Source: Puccinellia tenuiflora (Eukaryota > Streptophyta > Magnoliopsida > Poales > Poaceae). Taken from it: a DNA stretch of 64,000 nucleotides. The notes under the pieces are model-generated. The model saw only the letters and a program-made list of their open reading frames with translations. It did no database searches and was not told where the DNA came from. Location of the stretch: assembly GCA_012064385.1 (NCBI GenBank), contig QRDG01001528.1, forward strand, positions 310,001 to 374,000. The letters run 5' to 3'. A program made the translations under genes and the position numbers. Of this stretch, positions 30,431 through 41,267 are shown piece by piece (position 1 is the stretch's first letter; each line of letters opens with the position of its first letter).

Positions 30431-33400
30431 TCAGGACCGATTGTCGTCCTCGCGGGAGAAGTGCTCCATGATCTCGTCTACATGGTGGGTCACCTCGGGG
30501 TCGGTCAGCATCCCGGGGGCTAGACCCTGCAGATCGGACAAGGAAGGAGGCGGCTGGCGATGTAGCCGGAGGGCCGTGATGAACTGGGTGGCCACCTGCC
30601 AGGCAGCAACCCTCCCTTCCTGGAGGGTGGCTTTGTTCACGCTGTCCTTAAGGCCACTGATGCTCGAGGCCACAAGCTCCAAGAACGAAGGGTAACACCG
30701 AAGGGAGTAGGAGCGCTCCGACGGGAGGGCAGGCAGGCCCTTCACCTTCAGCACCGCCAGCCCTTCGATGATCTTCAGGACCCAGGGGTACATCTGGAGC
30801 AAGATCTCGTTGTTCCCCTGCCGATGCCAGCGGAAGTCGCTCGTCTCCTAGCCATGTGCTTCCTTAGCCTTTGCCAGGTACCCTTGCACCTCTTTGAGCT
30901 GATCGGACAGCTTCTCGTGGCGGTCCGAGGCAATCTGGGCCTTCGATTTGCTCGTCTCCGCGGTTGCCAGGCTTTCGGCGAGCTTCTTGGCTTCGTCTTG
31001 GCGCACGATGGCCATATGTTTGGCGGCTTCGTCCCGGAACTTCACCGCTTCTTCCAAGATCTTGATCTTCTTCTCCAGCTCGACTCGATGGGCGCCCAAG
31101 CTCTTCTTGGATTCCTCGTCCGCGGCCAGGGCCGTCTTCTATGTGTCGATAGTGGCCAGCGGGGCCGCTATTCTTGACGCTTGGCCATCTCGCTCGCTTC
31201 GGACCCTCCGGATGTCCTCTCGAACTTGCTCCCGGCATTTCTTCTCGTGGGCGAGGTCCTCCTTCAGTCTAGAGATCTTCTGATCCCTTGACCGGATGGC
31301 CTCGTTCTTTGCTCGGATGGTCTCCTCCGTCGTCGCCTCCACCTCCATGCGAGTCCACCCCTCCACGTTCAACATCCCTTGCTCCAGGCGTTCTTCGTCG
31401 AGGGCCGCCCTGGCCTGGTACGCCTCCTCCGCTTCGAGGAAGGCCTTCTTCTGGGCTTCGAGCTCTCGGAGACGCTCCTGCAACTTCTCTTGCTGAAGGG
31501 ACAGTCTTTGCTCCCGGGCGTTGAGCAACTCTTCTTCCATCGCCACTCGCTCCTCGCGGGCCCGCACAGCTTCCTCCCCGGAAGAAGGTGCTGGCTCCTG
31601 CTGCTTGAGTTCGGCCTCCGCGAAGGCCAGGAACTCCCTGATGTTGGGAAATGTCCATGTGAACTGCGGCTCCAGGTTCGCCGTCCGTGCTCAGGCCGGG
31701 GGCTCGCGGGCTCCGGGCCTGAGTGTCGCTAGGTTCTTTCTCGGCCTCTGCGTTGGGATTGGTCCGGCCTGCTGGGGGCTCAACATCGTCCTTCACCCCG
31801 GCGCGGTTTTCCGCTCCATCGACATCAGCTTCAGAGCGGGCCGCTGGGGGCTCGACATCACCTCCATCCTCAGCGCGGTCCCCCGCCTAGGTTCTGCATC
31901 GACAAACGAAGAGTTAACCTCTGGGAACCTCCGGGTTCCCCGGGGACAGCAGTGGCAACTCCGGGTAGCTTTACCTGGAGGTGGCACCGAGGCTGCCGGG
32001 TCCCGACCCAGGGGCGCTTGCTCCTGCTCACGGATGGGTGATGTCCGGGTTGCCATCGATGGCGACCCCGCGTCCCCTGCCTCCGGGAGTTCCGCTCCCG
32101 GAGAGGCTCTGCTGGGAGGCGGATGCTCCCTTGCAGTTACCGCGGGGCTTTCCGCGGCCTCCCCTGCTTCGACATCTTCATCCACGCGGACGCGCTTCCG
32201 GGAGCTCTCAGACTCGGAAGACCTGCAGCGCGCATGCAATGGTCAGAATTGCCGCGGCTCTGATCAAGCAGGAAAGGATCAAGGTAGGCTCCGGAGTTAC
32301 CTTCGAGCCCGTTTAGCGCTGGAGAAGCCCCACCGCTTCCCCGCAAGATCTTCGAAGGGGTCCGGCATCGACACGCTCTCGTCGCCTCCGTCTTCGGCAG
32401 GAATTGGGGAAGGGAGTCCCCCCGTTTTCTGCCCCGCCTGCGGACTTTGAGGAGCTAGCTGCCCGGGGGCGGTTCTAACCCAGCGTCTTCTGGTCCTGCG
32501 GATGCCTCCCCCTCTCCTTGGGGGACGCCGGGGGAGGGGTGCGGCCTAGATCCTCTGGGCCCTCCTCTTCATCGTCTTTGTCATCAAAGATCCCGGGCTC
32601 GTCTGGCGAGAAGTCCCCGTACGGCGGCTCCGCTGCCATCCAGGACCTCCCGCGGACCGTCACCCGGGGCACCGGAAGCGGGTCCAAGAATTCGGTACCC
32701 TGAAGCCCGTAGGCGTTACACCCTGGCATGTGAGGCGCCGCGTCACCTCTCGCGATGTGGTCAAGCAACGAGAAGTCTCCCGCCGGAAGAACGTACCGCT
32801 CCCCTGGCTGCAGGAAGTGCATCTTCCCCTTCAGCAACACAGGCGATATGTGAGACCCCATCCCCTGGCGGATCTCCCACAACGGTTGGGACCTGCGCTG
32901 CAGAGGAGCAATCCCCCTCCGCACGAAGTCTCCGGCGATCATGGCTTGTCACCTGTCCGCTCCGAAGCTCCGTGAACTTCTCGACAATCGGCAGAAGGGC
33001 CTCGTCTTGGGAGCTGACATCTCTCGAGTTGGCCAAGCTCTCGGCTGGGGCGGTCGGCACCAGGAGGTACGGGCTAATGCTGCCCGCTTGAACAAGGTAC
33101 CAGCTCTGCCTCCAGTCCTTCCAGCTGGGATGGATCTTGGTCCTCGGATATTGGCCTGCGTTCTCCTGCTTGAGGCAGAAGGACACCCCGCCCGCTATCC
33201 ATCTAGATCTCCCCTTCTGGGCATGAAGAAGCGTCGGAATAATGCCACAGAGGGCATTACACCGACGAACGCCTCGCAAGCATGTGAGAAAATGGTCAAG
33301 ATCAGCACCGCGTTCGGGTGCAGGTGAAGCATGTGCAGCCCGAACGCCTCCAGGACCGCCATGAAGAAATCAGAAAAGGGAGGAAGCAGCCCCATCACCG

Positions 33401-33665
33401 AGAAATCGTGGAACGTCACCACATCGCCGTCTCGCAGGGGACTCGCCCCCGGGCGGATCTCCAGCTGGTCGCCCCCGATGAACTCCCTGCTCAGCTTCTG
33501 GCGGACAACAGCAATCCTCTCCTCGCTGACGAATGCACTCGGATCGTACAGAGCTTGTGTCACTCTCGGTGGAGGAGGTTCGGTCTGGGCGGGGCCCGCC
33601 GCCGCCCTCTTCTTCCCGCCGGTCTGCTTCTTCGCCACTGGCTTCTTCTTGGCCTTGGGCGCCAT
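30431..33665 (-). pseudogene. spliced antisense gene of element E (PF04195-like)
   Basis: It starts at ATG 33665 with a basic leader (MAPKAKKKPVAKKQ). The core reads FSDFFMAVLEAFGLHMLHLH and LILTIFSHACEAFVG. After a frameshift near 33230 come GGVSFCLKQENAGQYP and WRQSWYLVQAG, also characteristic of the PF04195-like family, then GDFVRRGIAPLQRRSQPLW and an acidic stretch. Candidate GT-AG sites exist (donor CGAAG/GTAACT near 32300 with acceptor CTGCAG near 32225; donor CAG/GTAAAG near 31972 with acceptor GATGCAG near 31888). A long coiled coil follows (31567-30848, with a stop near 31139) and a helical last exon ends at 30431. Domain order matches antisense gene A. Function unknown. Confidence 0.75.
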
Positions 33666-33814
33666 CGGATCGGAGGCGTTCTGCTTTTGGTGTCGAGGCG
33701 GCCAAGAAGGTTTGCGGTGTGCTACGAAGACAAAGATGAAGTGCTCTCCGACGGCGCTTCGAGATCTCTGTGTTTGGGAAGGAGTAACGGCTTACAGTTC
33801 CTTGGAAACGTGGC

Positions 33815-33820
33815 TTATAA
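33815..33820 (-). promoter_or_regulatory. TATA-like motif upstream of antisense gene E
   Basis: TTATAA, in minus-strand context GCCTTATAAGCCACG, lies about 150 bp upstream of the antisense ATG at 33665. The comparable motif in element A is 159 bp upstream. It is better than the A motif but still only a short match. Confidence 0.45.
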
Positions 33821-34073
33821 GGCTTCCCACGCGTCGCGTAGAGATCCCACTGCTCTGTCCGGCGCAGGGATTGAGGAGGCTTTCCGTTCGATCGTCTCCT
33901 CCCTATGGATTCAACATTTAGAAGACCCGTTGGACGCGCGCCTCCGTAGCGCGCAGCTCTGATGGATGTGACAAGACGTTCGAGACCTGACGCCGGGGAC
34001 CCACTTTGACTCTTTTTGGTCATAGCCCCGGCGGCAGAAGGGCGTGGCCGCCGGGACTATGCCCAGGGGCTAC

Positions 34074-35029
34074 TGTCGCAACAGTGGAACATGGGGTTCC
34101 CCTGATGCGGTCAAAGTGGGTCCATCGCACATGGGCCCACCAAGGAGGCACTCAAGGCCAAGGCTCAAGACTGGCAGATGGCCCCCCCATCTGCCCCACG
34201 GCGTCCCGACGCGTGCGACATCGACAACCAAGGCCAAGGACTCGGGGACCCTCCGGGGCCCCCCTCGACCCGGAAGCAGGCACGGAGGTCCCGGGGACCC
34301 GACGCCGGCAGGAGGCCAGGCTCATTCCCGGGAACCAACCTCAGTGCGCGAAGAGGATAAGCTTGCCAGCTCTGGCTGGAAGCTCCTAGAAGACTTGGGC
34401 GCCAAGAAGATGGAGGCGCCAAAGGGGGGCAGAGGCAGAAAAGCTGTCAGCCCCTGTCCGCCCTCTCAGGAAAAGGTGGGCGGCCTCACCTGCCCCCTCG
34501 GAGAAGAATACTTGGACGAGAGGAGGCCACGTCGCCTCCTAAAGAGAACCCGGAGGGGTTTTCCCGCCAAAACCCCTCCGGCCCCAAGGGTGCACCTGTG
34601 GTATCCCCTTGGCCTATAAAAGGAGGACCGAGGCACCCAAGGGAAACAAGTCCAGAAGGGAAGGAGGCTAGGCTAGGTAGCACACAAGTCCCAGAGTAGC
34701 TTAGGCGAGAGGTGATCTCCTCAGGGTCAGGATCTGCTCGTCTTCAACCTCTAGCCAACACCTCCCGGGTTCTCACCCGCAACCACCCTTGTAAAGCTAC
34801 ACCATGATACACCTCTCAATCCAGACATGCAGGAGTAGGGTTGTTAGCCTCCGGGCGGCCCGAACCTGGGTAAACTCCTTGTGTCTCTGTGATGCTTGCT
34901 AGTACGTAGATCTCGAGCGCCGAGCGAAGCCCCCGGGTGGAAGAAGTTCTTCAGCCTCCTCTGCGCCCCATACCGAACCTAAAAAGGGGGTATCCTTTAC
35001 TCCCGGTGTCCGTGATCCAAGACACGACA
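34074..35029 (+). repeat. 3' LTR of element E
   Basis: It starts TGTCGCAACAGTGGAACATG after the purine-rich GCCCAGGGGCTAC (the likely polypurine tract, 34061-34073) and ends CACGACA. CGTAC follows as the target duplication. It aligns throughout with 27638-28597; the most obvious length difference is in CACCCAAGGGAAACAAG near 34634. Confidence 0.9.
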
Positions 35030-35034
35030 CGTAC

Positions 35035-36343
35035 CTTTATAGTCCCGCTCATGTGAAGTAGGTGTTGTGGTAGTAGGGTCCTCCATGTGGACGACATGTC
35101 CATCATGATGTAAGCATGGGGTGGCATCGTCTTCATCCTCCATGTACATCTTCTCCAACGGAGGCACTAACATGTCGAGGCTTGGCGTCTCATCGTCCAT
35201 GGAACCTAGCACAACATGAGAGAACACACTAGAGGTAGAAAGTAAGTTGTTAGAATGGAAAATCTCCTCACTTGACCTATCAACTACCTCTCTCAACTCA
35301 TTTGGTGTATCACTCATTCCCTCAAGGTGGAAGCACTCAACCTCACGTTTGGTGGAGGCACATAACTCACTCTCACTCTCGCTCAAGTGGGCTAAGTTGC
35401 TCTCATACTTACATAGGATTGGTGCCATCTCATCATTCAAGCACATAGAGATAGACTCGATAGTCTCAACTCCATTCGCCGCCTTGGTTGAAGGAAAACT
35501 CCCATGCTCAATGCAACCTCATCAACCTTGTCGCCTTCAAAGATGAATGTCGTAGGATGGGCCTCATCACTCGACTCCTTTGCCGAAGGGAACATCCCAT
35601 GATCGGCTATTTCACTTGGCTCACCGCCACAAGTGGTAGCATCTTCAATGCTCGCCTCCTTGGTCAAAGGGAAATCCCATTCTCGACCGTCTTCTCACCA
35701 TCCTCGTGGTCACCATCTTGGAGTGGAGTGGACAATATGGTCGATGAAGTGTCATGTGAGGTCTTGAAGAACGTGGATAAACCGTCGATGAATTCCTCAC
35801 GGATGGTCTTGAGGTCGGTCATGAGCTTATCGCTCTCAAGTCGTCCTTGAGCTTCGCTTGCTCGATCTCGAAGTCGGCCTTGAGCTTGGCATGGTTGGAG
35901 TCAAGCTCTATCTTGAACTTGGCGATGTCGGCCTTGAGCTTATATATTTCCTTCTTGGAGTGTGAGCTACTCTTGGACGCCCTTTTGGTTGTGGCACGCG
36001 GAGGAGACTCCATTTGATGTGTACTTGCCGCCATCTTGTATGTTGATGTATATGCGTGATGGCGTGGCCTTGAGTAGCTTGAGTCCTCATTGCAACGATG
36101 AAGATCCTCAGCATCTCGTGATGTAGGCTCATTTGCATAGCCACTTTGCATTGGCTGCCGTCTTGAGGGAGATGTAGCTAGACGTCGTGGAAGAGTGCGT
36201 GTCTCCATGTCCTTTAGGCGAAGATGCTTTGAGCTCCGTCTCCTTGCGTCATCCATGCTTGGCGCACCATAGTCGTTGTCGTTCATCATTCTCTCATATT
36301 CATGGCCTCCGTAGAATGCTCCGCTCTCCCTAGACATGGTCAA
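35035..36343 (-). pseudogene. element D open frames, portion upstream of the E insertion
   Basis: The minus-strand ATG at 36343 begins MTMSRESGAFYGGHEYERMM. The first frame (174 residues) has an Arg/Ser/His-rich basic middle and ends in a Lys/Glu/Leu coiled coil (KLKADIAKFKIELD, then KLKADFEIEQAKLKDDL). Later segments are in other frames: 35667-35437, and 35446-35035 with LAHLSESESELCAS and a His/Asp-rich end (LHHDGHVVHMED). The last runs into the E junction and continues at 27632. I recognise no family. The basic region plus coiled coil would suit a nucleic-acid-binding structural protein, but that is a guess. Confidence 0.5.
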
Positions 36344-37703
36344 TCACAAGACAAGTGTACATATATGTGGAATGGAAGGAACTAAGAAATCAACCTCACC
36401 TATTAGATAGTATTGGAACTAGTGGACCATGCCAAGAGAAACTGATACACAAGGATACACAAGAATGTGGTGACTTGAGTTTCAAAGATCCAAAGGCAAC
36501 TCCAAAACACACACACAGCTTATGAGTGGATAGATATGAAATGTGGAAAGCAAATGGAACAACCGGAAACCAAGATTTTGCAATGGCAAGTAGAGAACCA
36601 CGATGACCACAAGCAAAACAAGTTGATATCAAAGGATATGAGTGAAGCTCATACAAACACACACTTTGAAAAGTGGGACTCGTGCAACCCAAAATGAGCT
36701 AGTGATGGACCTAGCGAAGACTAAAGCTCAAGTTGGACAAGTACAACAGAAACCAACTCGATTGCAATTTATTGGTGGGCTACAAGATTTGCACAAAGAT
36801 ACCACACCTACGGATGTTTCATCGAGCTTGTGCATCCTACAATAGATATGACATTGAGGCTCTTTCTTTTCCTTTTTTGTTTTTTTTCTCTTTTTTATTC
36901 TTTTCCCTTTATTTTGCCTCTGACTTTGCTTGCCAGCAACAACTATATCAATTAGCACCTACAACATTTGCTCAGAAGACTACAAGGTATCAAGTATGCA
37001 AAGCCCAAATGATTATAGATGAGCAAGTTTTAATAGTATAGATATGCACAAATGGCTTGGCTAACAAGTAAGTCAAGGTGGAGAAGATTTGAGGATGTTA
37101 TACCTTTTGTCGACGATCTTCAATCTTGGAGTGGAATGTACTTTGCTTTCTCACAACATTTGGTGGCTATAGATGATGGACCAACCGCTGAGGTGATGTA
37201 GAGCATGTCGATAGCTTCGATTAGAGACGAAAATCACCAAAAATGGAGTCCCGAGTCAAAAGTTATGGCCAAAAGAAATTCTAAAAAAATCAGTTTTCGG
37301 GTCCGCCGGATCATCCGGCGATTTTTTCTGCCTGTCAGCTGGCAAACAACCCGAGAGGAGCCAGACTTGTGCCGGATGGTCCGGCAAGCCCGAAAACAGA
37401 TCTAGATCTCGATTCCGAGCGCGATTTTGGGCGAAAAAAACTCGATTTTAAGCACACATTTGAGGGGAAATCAAAGGAATTTGGTCATAGGAAACGCAAA
37501 GGAAGGTAGATCAACAAGTATAGCAAGTAATCCACGGATCAAAACCTACCCAAACTCAGAAAACTCTCCGAATCAAACCAAAGCAATTTGAGGCTATTTT
37601 TGGTGGAAATTTTTGAAATCACTCAAAATCAAAGAAATTTTGGGGAGGGGGGGGGGGGGGATTGGGGTGGAAACAAAGGCAAATCAGTGGGAACCCTTAC
37701 CCT
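36344..37703 (-). other. leader region of element D
   Basis: No gene is supported. Near the LTR it has CCGGATCATCCGGCG (about 37308) and GCCGGATGGTCCGGCA (about 37372), the same near-palindrome as in the LTRs, and an almost pure G run at 37646-37660. Confidence 0.5.
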
Positions 37704-37711
37704 TGATACCA
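37704..37711 (-). promoter_or_regulatory. possible primer binding site of element D
   Basis: Minus-strand TGGTATCA starts two bases inside the LTR end and continues AGGGT. The first eight bases match the Met-tRNA primer site TGGTATCAGAG; the rest does not, so the assignment is tentative. Confidence 0.5.
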
Positions 37712-37713
37712 TA

Positions 37714-38792
37714 TGATGTAGGGGAGACCCAATCTTCAAGGATTTGTGCAGGATGTGAGGGGAAAATGGGATGAACTCGATGAATACGGCGAAGAATACA
37801 CGCAAAAGGGGGATAAATCGCGAAGCCTACAAGGGAGAATCACCTGGCAACAAACCCCCAATGGATTAGCCTCCAGATACTAAAACCCAAGTCAACAACA
37901 CGCCCAATGAATCCGATTTATCTTACCGGCCGGTCCATCGATCCAATAGAATCCGTAATGGAGAGATTGGCTTGTTCTACTAGAATCACCACGGTGAGAG
38001 AGTAGCTACAAGAAGAGGTACATCATCCTCCTCGGAGGAGCCCATCACGGGAAAGAGCAACACTCAAGTTCTTAGTCTAAGTCTAACCCTAGATCTAAAG
38101 AGGTAGGGGGGTACTTATAGGCTAGGCCCCAGAGGGGTAGGTGGTAGAGGGATATAGGGGCCAAAGGCCCCCTTTACTCTATGCAAGCATAGAGTCGCCG
38201 GATGGTCCGGCACTTCTCATGCCGGACTATCGACGTGGCGCGGCTCGGCCTCTTCAGTTGTCGGATGGTCTGGCCCTTCATGCCGGATGGTCCAGTGGTT
38301 GCTCCTGTGGCACATCTGGACCAGGCGCCGGATGGTCCGGTGTCATTGGCCGGACGGTCTGGTGGCGACGTCGTCGTGCGCTCTAGCTCCAGACGCCGGA
38401 TCATTTGGCTCCAGGCGCCGGTTGTCCGGCGAGTAACCGATAGTGGCTAGACTCCAGCCGGAGTGTTCCGATACCCGTCTGGCGATGCTGGATTGTCCGG
38501 TGCATTGGACCAGATGGTCCGGTGGTTCCTTGCTGCCGTCTCCTCATCTTGTTGCTTCTTCCTCCTCGCCCACGCGTAAACCTTGGATGACTGCAACTCT
38601 TGGGGTTCCTTGGCATCTCCCTTGGCGTTCGTACTCAACATGCTCAACCTATCGATAAATAAGGGTAGATGCTCAAGTAGTATACCATCCAAAGACGATG
38701 TATCGAGGTTCGCATAGAGGAAGGAGTTCACCTTAGAGGTCCATGGTGACTTGGTGCTTGTCATGGTGGTGGACATGGGTCCGCCTACATCA
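37714..38792 (-). repeat. 5' LTR of element D
   Basis: The LTR is bounded by TGATGTAGGGG and CCGCCTACATCA, giving matched inverted termini TGATGTAGG/CCTACATCA, and is 1,079 bp long. The internal CTAACCCTAGATCTAAAGAGG onward matches the left partial copy. Bases following the outer end are GGATC; the other side of the element is lost, so no target duplication can be confirmed. Confidence 0.75.
38195..38525. repeat. array of CCGGATGGTCCGG near-palindromes, right LTR of D
   Basis: About ten variants occur, including GCCGGATGGTCCGGCA near 38199, TGCCGGATGGTCCAG near 38281, GCCGGATGGTCCGGTG near 38326 and GCCGGACGGTCTGG near 38350. It corresponds to the left array, with extra copies around 38397-38490. 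Confidence 0.8.
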
Positions 38793-39536
38793 GGATCCCC
38801 ATGTGGTGTGTAACCATTCATCCTCATTTGAATACAACTCAACAGGAGAGAGTTAGAGCTCTAAATGCATGACATGGAGCTTTAGTCTTGGATTTGCGGA
38901 GTTCATGACGACTTAGAACAATGTTGGTGAGAAGGTGCATAGATGCGACACTTCAGAAGCTCACGACGGCCAAGTCTTGTCCGTCGGGCATCTTGTCACA
39001 AAGCTCTCCCAGCATAGAACTAAGTTTTGCTCAAACGAGGCGACCAAACCTATAAAAAATATTGTGATGTCAACTCTCGCATAGTGTACGATGACCTTCT
39101 ATATAAGGTCGTCGTACACACACCCTACTGGCTACTTCTTTCTTGATAGCCACATTGTTTGAGATAAACTCTACTTTAACGTTGGTTGATTACAACAACA
39201 ATGTGCATGTATGATTTTCGAGATTTGTTTCTTAAATACTCCACCCAACTTGATTTGCCCAATCATAAATCTTACCTTATGCACCTCTTTGGGCTTCTAT
39301 TGGCCTCTGTCCCTACACTAACGCGCTTATCTGGGATCGATCCTCACTACGGTCCTTTATTTGAAACGAGGATAGGTCTCTCGTAGAACGAGGTGTAGAT
39401 TAACTTTTGTCTTCTATACTTCGAATAAAAATCTAAGGTTGACAAAGAAGAACATCCACTTTTCATACATGAACTCTTGAGAAAGTTTACTTTTCATCCC
39501 GATATTTTTTGTTTTGTCCAAAATACACCATTAACT
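38793..39536. other. unassigned flank of element D
   Basis: No gene or known repeat end is recognised. The one clear structure is the inverted repeat at 39084-39119, listed separately. Confidence 0.5.
39084..39119. repeat. 15-bp-arm inverted repeat
   Basis: GTGTACGATGACCTT and AAGGTCGTCGTACAC flank a six-base centre CTATAT. Fourteen of fifteen positions pair and the other is a T-G wobble on one strand. It could be the core of a decayed MITE or a small hairpin. Confidence 0.7.
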
Positions 39537-39757
39537 TTGGTTTGATCTTGTAGTCCAAAGAATTCCATACCATGATGTATCTGGGATAGTAGTCATTAGT
39601 GAAAAAGCAATAGTTATACAAACAAGTGAAGTGAACCCATCTCCAATAGTCCAATAATTCTTATCTTTAGACCATTCTGAGCCATTTACGAACATTACAG
39701 CGAATATGATCAAGACATTTATGGCTCCCACATAAATAAGAAGTTGTGCCACAGAAA
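39537..39757 (-). pseudogene. ndhG: plastid ndhG fragment in the nuclear genome (NUPT)
   Basis: The minus strand encodes AQLLIYVGAINVLIIF, FVNGSEWSKDKNYWTIGDG and DTSWYGILWTTRSNQ, the middle of plastid NAD(P)H dehydrogenase subunit 6, in one open frame. The segment covers roughly residues 60-135 of a protein of about 176 residues; both ends stop abruptly and the flanks do not continue as ndhG. The intact protein is a membrane subunit of the thylakoid NDH complex. This is an organelle-to-nucleus DNA transfer. The absence of stops suggests that it is not very old. Confidence 0.88.
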
Positions 39758-39827
39758 GTGCATATCCCATCTAACTAGATAAGAATGATTATGTGCAGAA
39801 TGAATGGAATAAAATTAAATAGGTAAA

Positions 39828-39856
39828 CTAGATGATACCCCGCGCGTTGCTGCGGG
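39828..39856 (-). mobile_element. Helitron-like 3' terminus 1
   Basis: On the minus strand a hairpin CCCGCAGCAACGCGCGGG (39856-39839) is followed by GTATCAT and CTAG, and the next base is T. Helitrons end in a short hairpin, then CTRR, and insert 5' of T. The GCAACGCGCGGG core is common at grass Helitron 3' ends. The element would extend to the right of this point; I could not find its 5' TC end. Confidence 0.6.
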
Positions 39857-40724
39857 ACATAATGTTAAAATTGTTATTTCATTCCTGGAGTGAACCGTCC
39901 CAAACAATTATCAAAATTGTAATAATAACCATATATAATTATGATTGCTAGTACAGAAACAGAATAATTGTAGTTGTTCTGAGAGAAAATAAAAATCCAT
40001 GAATAAATAAGATACATCATTGTAAGGGTAGAACCTCGGTCAACACCTATGAGGCTATGAAATGCTATACATTCCACCTACGAATCAAAGTTAGCATACA
40101 TTTGTATAAAATAAAGGAATGTAACTTCAAAGGAACTCCATACACTTACAATTGTAGGGTATTTTCATGAGGGTGTGTAGAATTAAGTGGTGAATTCTGT
40201 CGAGAGAATACAAAAGAGGAATATGTAGATCATTACATTGTTATCGGGCCATTCATTTCTTTGTATTCTGATGAAATCACTGCACTTTGGGACGCGGACG
40301 AGTAGTGCTCGGGCACGTTTGCTCTTGGACACACGGATAGCAGCGATTGGTCTGTTGGTTCTCAGACAGAATTAAATGCCATTTCTTTTTGCATTAGTAT
40401 AGGAGTAAGAGTAGAGAATTTATGGCGAATGGTTGGCAGTCGTATACGAAGTAAATAGCTGAGGTAACTTGCACAGAATGCGGAAGCACTACCTGGGCAC
40501 ATGACGGACCTGCCGGACTGGCCCATTATGTACAACTTCCACGGCGACTGCCTAAATTGTGTCCGGCACACCTGCATTGGAGGCCCTTTTGGAGGGTGCC
40601 GGAGGCGTTTTTTCTTTGCGCCTCCCACACCGGCACCGCCTAAACATGCCGGACAAGTGTTGAATCTTCAGATTTTCTATACAATTTATTTGTAGCCAGT
40701 AAAACATCATAATATATGGGCACA
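39857..40724. other. unassigned sequence inside the possible Helitron
   Basis: No convincing gene. GC-rich pieces such as GGAGGCCCTTTTGGAGGGTGCC (around 40580) and GCCGGACAAGTGTTGAA (around 40648) look like decayed transposon or gene fragments; I cannot assign them. Confidence 0.35.
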
Positions 40725-40982
40725 TGTAGCCACATAAAATCCTATGAGTGGATCGCTTTTCAATAGGCAGCCCACTCGATGATCCACTCGCGGGATCTTC
40801 TGTGGCCATATAACACTAATAAACATGGCACATAGCCACAAAGAATCCCGTGAGTGGATCGTTTGAGAATGGGCAGCCCAGGTGATCCACTCACGGGATC
40901 TTTTGTGGCCACGTAGCACATAAAAAATATCACACTCCGGGTCGCTAGGCACAGAAAATCCTGCAAGTGGATCGCTCCTCCG
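40725..40982. repeat. tandemly repeated foldback unit
   Basis: Two and a half units. Each has a left arm AGCCACAnAnAATCCnnTGAGTGGATCG, a short GGCAGCCCA centre and a right arm GATCCACTCnCGGGATCTTnTGTGGCCA complementary to the left. Complete units are at about 40725-40812 and 40841-40910; a third left arm lies at 40945-40975. Each unit would fold into a hairpin of nearly 30 bp. Confidence 0.75.
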
Positions 40983-41099
40983 CATGCACGGCGCGTAGTG
41001 TATATGACGGACGGGTCATACATGTCGGAGGCGTGCGCCGGACAGTGTCCGACACCGCGAAGACAACCCCTAAAGTTGGAGACCCAGTTCACGATGCCG

Positions 41100-41215
41100 T
41101 ACATATTTTCAGAGAGCTTTACGACCCCTAGTGTGGCCTGTTTTTCTGTCTGGCGCCATAAATGAGCTTTACGGCCCTTTTACGACCCTCTGTGGAGATG
41201 CTCTTAGTGTGAATT
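41100..41215. other. possible DNA-transposon end with short direct repeats
   Basis: GAGCTTTACGACCC occurs twice in variant form (about 41114 and 41164), and the piece ends TCTGTGGAGATGCTCTTAG. That ending resembles the TGGAGATGCTCTTA phrase found at the ends of some grass MITEs, but no matching inverted end was found. Weak. Confidence 0.3.
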
Positions 41216-41267
41216 GCTACTTCTCCTCTTCCCTCCAACGACGACGATGAGTAAAAAACAGAATAGC

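Larger units (their letters stand above)
27638..35029 (+). mobile_element. element E: pol-less Tat-lineage retrotransposon with antisense gene, TSD CGTAC
   Basis: Complete element of 7,392 bp with LTRs of 960 bp (27638-28597) and 956 bp (34074-35029), flanked by perfect CGTAC duplications (27633-27637 and 35030-35034). The internal 5.5 kb holds a primer site, a minisatellite, a short Gag remnant with zinc knuckles, a repetitive spacer and a spliced antisense gene. No protease, reverse transcriptase or integrase is present. LTR termini TGTCG...CGACA match element C, and the antisense gene places it with the Tat lineage. I noted about 19 differences between its LTRs by eye, roughly two per cent. 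Confidence 0.9.
25965..38792 (-). mobile_element. LTR element D, minus strand, unrecognised coding content, split by element E
   Basis: The right-hand LTR (37714-38792) is followed inward on the minus strand by a primer site, a leader, broken open frames, element E (27638-35029) and more frames, ending in a partial copy of the same LTR (25965-26538). The E target duplication CGTAC proves both sides of E belong together. None of the frames resembles Gag, protease, reverse transcriptase or integrase that I know. D is therefore a non-autonomous or undescribed family. Its LTRs are rich in the near-palindrome CCGGATGGTCCGG. Both ends of the left LTR copy are missing. Confidence 0.7.

Noticed and set aside
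39531..39770. Functional ndhG gene
   Set aside because: Only the middle of the protein is present, without start, end or plastid flanks, so it is a transferred fragment.
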